Assembly (NCBI RefSeq): GCF_002575655.3
Contig: NC_053037.3
Location: 207,995,743 to 208,059,742 of the forward strand
Length of the DNA: 64,000 bases
Direction: 5' to 3'
From: Aegilops tauschii subsp. strangulata
Taxonomy: Eukaryota > Streptophyta > Magnoliopsida > Poales > Poaceae
This document shows, in pieces, positions 59,601-64,000 of this stretch (positions within the stretch are counted from its first letter, which is position 1; every line of letters starts with the position of its first letter). The notes beneath the pieces are model-generated. The model was not told where the DNA came from, ran no database searches, and saw nothing but the letters and a program-made list of their open reading frames with translations. Both the position numbers and the translations under genes were made by a program.

Positions 59601-62600
59601 TATGTAGGATTTTATGACTAACCATGTGAATGACCAGTTCCTGTCATCTCTCTCAATAGATATAAGTGAAGCCAAGCAATTGTTTCATACTTTTGACATT
59701 CTCAAACCTTTTCAACGTTCATGCAATACATGGGCGTGAGCCATGGACATAGCACTATAGGTGGAATAGAATATTATGGTGGAGGTTGTGTGGAGAAGAC
59801 AAAAAGGAGAAAGTCTCACATCGACGCGGCTAATCAATGGGCTATGGAGATGCCCATCAATTGATGTCAATGTGAGGAGTAGGGATTGCCATGCAACGGA
59901 TGCACTAGAGCTATAAGTGTATGAAAGCTCAAACTGAAACTAAGTGGGTGTGCATCCAACTTGCTTGCTCATGAAGACCTCGGGCATTTGAGGAAGCCCA
60001 TCATCGGAATATACAATGCCAAGTTCTATAATGAAAATTGCCACTAGTATATGAAAGTGATAACTCAAGAGACTCTCTGTATGAAGAACATGGTGCTACT
60101 CTGAAGCACAAGTGTGGTAAAAGGATAGTAACATTGCCCCTTCTCTCTTTTTCTCTCATTTTTTCATTTTTTCATTTTTTATTTTTTTGGTGGGCTTCTT
60201 TGGCCTCTTTTTTTATTTGGGCTTATTTGGCCTCTTTTATTTTTTGTAAAGTCCGGAGTCTCATCCCGACTTGTGGGGGAATCAAATTCTCCATCATCCT
60301 TTCCTCACTGGGGCAATGCTCTAATAATGATGATCATCACACTTTTATCTACTTACAACTCAATATTACAACTTGATACTAGAACAAAGATATGACTCTA
60401 TATGAATGCCTCCGGCGGTGTACTGGGATGTGCAATGATCTAGCGTAGCAATGACATCAAAAAAGTGGACAAGCCATGAAAACATCATGCTAGCTATCTT
60501 ACGATCATGCAAAGCAATATGCCAATGAATGGTCAAGTCATGTATATGATGATTATGGAAGTTGCATGTCAATATATCTCGGAATGGCTATGGAAATGCC
60601 ATGATAGGTAGGCATGGTGGCTGTTTTGAGGAAGATATAATGAGGCTTATGTGTGATAGAGCGTATCATATAACGGGGTTTGGATGCACCGGTGAAGTTT
60701 GCACCAACTCTCGAGGTGAGAAAGGGCAATGCACGGTACCAAAGAGGCTAGCAATGATGGAAGCGTGAGAGTGCGTATAATCCATGGACTCACCATTAGT
60801 CATAAAGAACTCACATACATATTGCAAAAAATCTATTATTCATCAAAAAAAAGTAATACGTGCATGCTCCTAGGGGGATAGATTGGTAGGAAAAGACCAT
60901 CGCTCGTCCCCGACCGCCACTCATAAGGAAGACAATCAATAAACAAATCATGCTCCGACTTCATCACATAACGGTTCACCATACGTGCATGCGACGGGAA
61001 ACAAAAACCTCAACACAAGTAATTCTACTAATACACAACTACCCACTAGCATGGCTCTAATATCACCATCTTTATATCGCAAAACTATTGCAAGGAATCA
61101 AACATATCATATTCAGTGATCTACAAGTTTTATGTAGGATTTTATGACTAACCATGTGAATGACCAGTTCCTGTCATCTCTCTCAATAGATATAAGTGAA
61201 GCCAAGAAATTGTTTCATACTTTTGACGTTCTCAAACCTTTTCAACGTTTATGCAATACATGAGCGTGAGCCATGGACATAGCACTATAGGTGGAATAGA
61301 ATATTATGGTGGAGGTTGTGTGGAGAAGACAAAAAGGAGAAAGTCTCACATCGACGCGGCTAATCAATGGGCTATGGAGATGCCCATCAATTGATGTCAA
61401 TGTGAGGAGTAGGGATTGCCATGCAACGGATGCACTAGAGCTATAAGTGTATGAAAGCTCAAACTGAAACTAAGTGGGTGTGCATCCAACTTGCTTGCTC
61501 ATGAAGACCTCGGGCATTTGAGGAAGCCCATCATCGGAATATACAAAGCCAAGTTCTATAATGAAAATTCCCACTAGTATATGAAAGTGATAACTCAAGA
61601 AACTCTCTGTATGAAGAACATGGTGCTACTCTGAAGCACAAGTGTGGTAAAAGGATAGTAACATTGCCCCTTCTCTCTTTTTCTCTCATTTTTTTCATTT
61701 TTTTATTTTTTATTTTTTTGGTGGGCTTCTTTGGCCTCTTTTTTTATTTGGGCTTATTTGGCCTCTTTTATTTTTTGTAACGTCCGGAGTCTCATCCCGA
61801 CTTGTGGGGGAATCATAGTCTCCATCATCCTTTCCTCACTGGGGCAATGCTCTAATAATGATGATCATCACACTTTTATTTACTTACAACTCAATATTAC
61901 AACTCGATACTAGAACAAAGATATGACTCTATATGAATGCCTCCGGCGGTGTACTGGGATGTGCAATGATCTAGCGTAGCAATGACATCAAAAAAGTGGA
62001 CAAGCCATGAAAACATCATGCTAGCTATCTTACGATCATGCAAAGCAATATGCCAATGAATGGTCAAGTCATGTATATGATGATGATGGAAGTTGCATGG
62101 CAATATATCTCGGAATGGCTATGGAAATGCCATGATAGGTAGGCATGGTGGCTGTTCTGAGGAAGATATAATGAGTCCTATGTGTGATAGAGCGTATCAT
62201 GTAACGGGGTTTGGATGCACCGGTGAAGTTTGCACCAACTCTCGAGGTGAGAAAGGGCAATGCACGGTACCGAAGAGGCTAGCAATGATGGAAGGGTGAG
62301 AGTGCGTATAATCCATGGACTCAACATTAGTCATAAAGAACTCACATACATATTGCAAAAAATCTGTTATTCATCGAAAAAAAGTACTACGTGCATGCTC
62401 CTAGGGGGATAGATTGGTAGGAAAAGACCATCGCTCGTCCCCGACCGCCACTCATAAGGAAGACAATCAATAAACAAATCATGCTCCGACTTCATCACAT
62501 AACGGTTCACCATACGTGCATGCTACGGGAAACACAAACCTCAACACAAGTAATTCTACTAATGCACAACTACCCACTAGCATGCCTCTAATATCACCAT

Positions 62601-64000
62601 CTTTATATCGCAAAACTATTGCAAGGAATCAAACATATCATATTCAGTGATCTACAAGTTTTATGTAGGATTTTATGACTAACCATGTGAATGACCAGTT
62701 CCTGTCATCTCTCTCAATAGATATAAGTGAAGCCAAGCAATTGTTTCATACTTTTGACATTCTCAAACCTTTTCAACGTTCATGCAATACATGAGCGTGA
62801 GCCATGGACATAGCACTATAGGTGGAATAGAATATTATGGTGGAGGTTGTGTGGAGAAGACAAAAAGGAGAAAGTCTCACATCGACGCGGCTAATCAATG
62901 GGCTATGGAGATGCCCATCAATTGATGTCAATGTGAGGAGTAGGGATTGCCATGCAACGGATGCACTAGAGCTATAAGTGTATGAAAGCTCAAACTGAAA
63001 CTAAGTGGGTGTGCATCCAACTTGCTTGCTCATGAAGACCTCGGGCATTTGAGGAAGCCCATCATCGGAATATACAAAGCCAAGTTCTATAATGAAAATT
63101 CCCACTAGTATAATAAAGTGATAACTCAAGAGACTCTCTGTATGAAGAACATGGTGCTACTCTGAAGCACAAGTGTGGTAAAAGGATAGTAACATTGCCC
63201 CTTCTCTCTTTTTCTCCCATTTTTTTCATTTTTTATTTTTTATTTTTTTGGTGGGCTTCTTTGGCCTCTTTTTTTATTTGGGCTTATTTGGCCTCTTTTA
63301 TTTTTTGTAAAGTCCGGAGTCTCATCCCGACTTGTGGGGGAATCATAGTCTCCATCATCCTTTCCTCACTGGGGCAATGCTCTAATAATGATGATCATCA
63401 CACTTTTATTTACTTACAACTCAATATTACAACTCGATACTAGAACAAAGATATGACTCTATATGAATGCCTCCGGCGGTGTACTGGGATGTGCAATGAT
63501 CTAGCGTAGCAATGACATCAAAAAAGTGGACAAGCCATGAAAACATCATGCTAGCTATCTTACGATCATGCAAAGCAATATGCCAATGAATGGTCAAGTC
63601 ATGTATATGATGATGATGGAAGTTGCATGGTAATATATCTCGCAATGGCTATGGAAATGCCATGATAGGTAGGCATGGTGGCTGTTTTGAGGAAGATATA
63701 ATGAGGCTTATGTGTGATAGAGCGTATCATATAACGGGGTTTGGATTCACCGGTGAAGTTTGCACCAACTCTCGAGGTGAGAAAGGGCAATGCACGGTAC
63801 CGAAGAGGCTAGCAATGATGGAAGGGTGAGAGTGCGTATAATCCATGGACTCAACATTAGTCATAAAGAACTCACATACATATTGCAAAAACTCTAATAT
63901 TCATCAAAAAAAGTACTACGTGCATGCTCCTAGGGGGATAGATTGGTAGGAAAAGACCATCGCTCGTCGCCGACCGTCACTCATAAGGAAGACAATCAAT
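56608..64000. repeat. 1.53 kb tandem array, four full units and a partial fifth
   Basis: Unit starts ('GCCAAGCAATTGTTTCATAC') fall at 56608, 58141, 59671, 61201 (one mismatch) and 62732, spacings 1533, 1530, 1530 and 1531. The last unit is cut by the window edge. A 120 bp sample of units 2 and 3 differs at three positions, so units are about 97% alike or better. Each contains a T-rich tract with repeated 'GGGCTT.TTTGGCCTCTTTT', then a GATGATGATGGAAGTTGCATG segment, and recurring 60-72 codon ORFs on both strands that carry no motif. I regard the ORFs as non-coding. Confidence 0.92.

Larger units (their letters stand above)
54780..64000 (-). mobile_element. Sabrina-like LTR retrotransposon, 3' part with expanded interior
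   Basis: The LTR at 54780-56292 is followed, going right, by a minus-strand polypurine tract, so it is the 3' LTR and the interior extends right beyond the window. The visible interior (at least 7.7 kb) contains no gag or pol frame and mostly consists of 1.53 kb tandem units. LTR and interior wording match what I recall of Triticeae Sabrina-type gypsy elements, which are largely non-coding. Family assignment is by recall only. Confidence 0.7.

Noticed and set aside
57139..63829. Repeated small ORFs of 60-112 codons in the 1.53 kb array as a multigene family
   Set aside because: They occur on both strands at the same place, have no motif, and are conserved only because the whole unit is conserved.
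1..64000. Functional host gene, tRNA or rRNA
   Set aside because: No intact conserved domain protein and no tRNA or rRNA signature were recognised by reading. A tRNAscan or profile search could still find short or divergent ones.

Overview
The window looks like intergenic DNA from a large grass genome, most likely Triticeae (wheat, barley or a relative). The evidence is the transposon content: a BARE/Angela/WIS-type Copia element, Sabrina-like LTRs, a roughly 4 kb Sukkula-like LTR, CACTA termini of the abundant wheat type, and Stowaway and Tourist MITEs. I found no intact conserved host gene, rRNA, tRNA or CRISPR. Family names rest on recalled motifs and were not checked against a library.

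Layout. 1-8559: 3' part of a degenerate, non-autonomous Ty3/gypsy element on the + strand. It has gag and protease but no reverse transcriptase or integrase, plus an intron-containing antisense gene and a 461 bp 3' LTR. 8560-12992: anonymous DNA with short repeats and a head-to-head pair of small related ORFs. 12993-17516: a roughly 4 kb solo LTR (target duplication GAAAC) interrupted by a 540 bp solo LTR (target duplication TGTTG). 17567-26064: a complete but dead Copia element on the - strand, with two LTRs, PBS, PPT and target duplication AGTAT. 26155-38200: CACTA-type DNA made of two homologous modules, carrying MITEs and a Sabrina-like solo LTR (target duplication GGAAG). 38820-50770: a GA/GT-rich tandem array split by about 10 kb that carries several small gene-like units: a frameshifted WRN-type exonuclease, a repeat-bearing 247-residue ORF, a 504 bp satellite-like array, an alanine-rich ORF and a B3-domain fragment. 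50770-54779: anonymous DNA with exon-like pieces. 54780-64000: 3' end of a minus-strand Sabrina-like element whose internal region has been amplified into a 1.53 kb tandem array that runs off the window.

How the parts relate. Most of the sequence is explained by nested transposition followed by decay. The Copia insertion, three solo LTRs and two TTA-flanked MITEs have target duplications that match exactly, so their boundaries are firm. The CACTA-type regions contain gene-like ORFs but no recognisable transposase, so they would depend on elements elsewhere. The least ordinary structures are the cassette region at 40.2-50.2 kb, the two tandem arrays (504 bp and 1.53 kb), the antisense gene in the gypsy element, and the paired ORFs near 12 kb.
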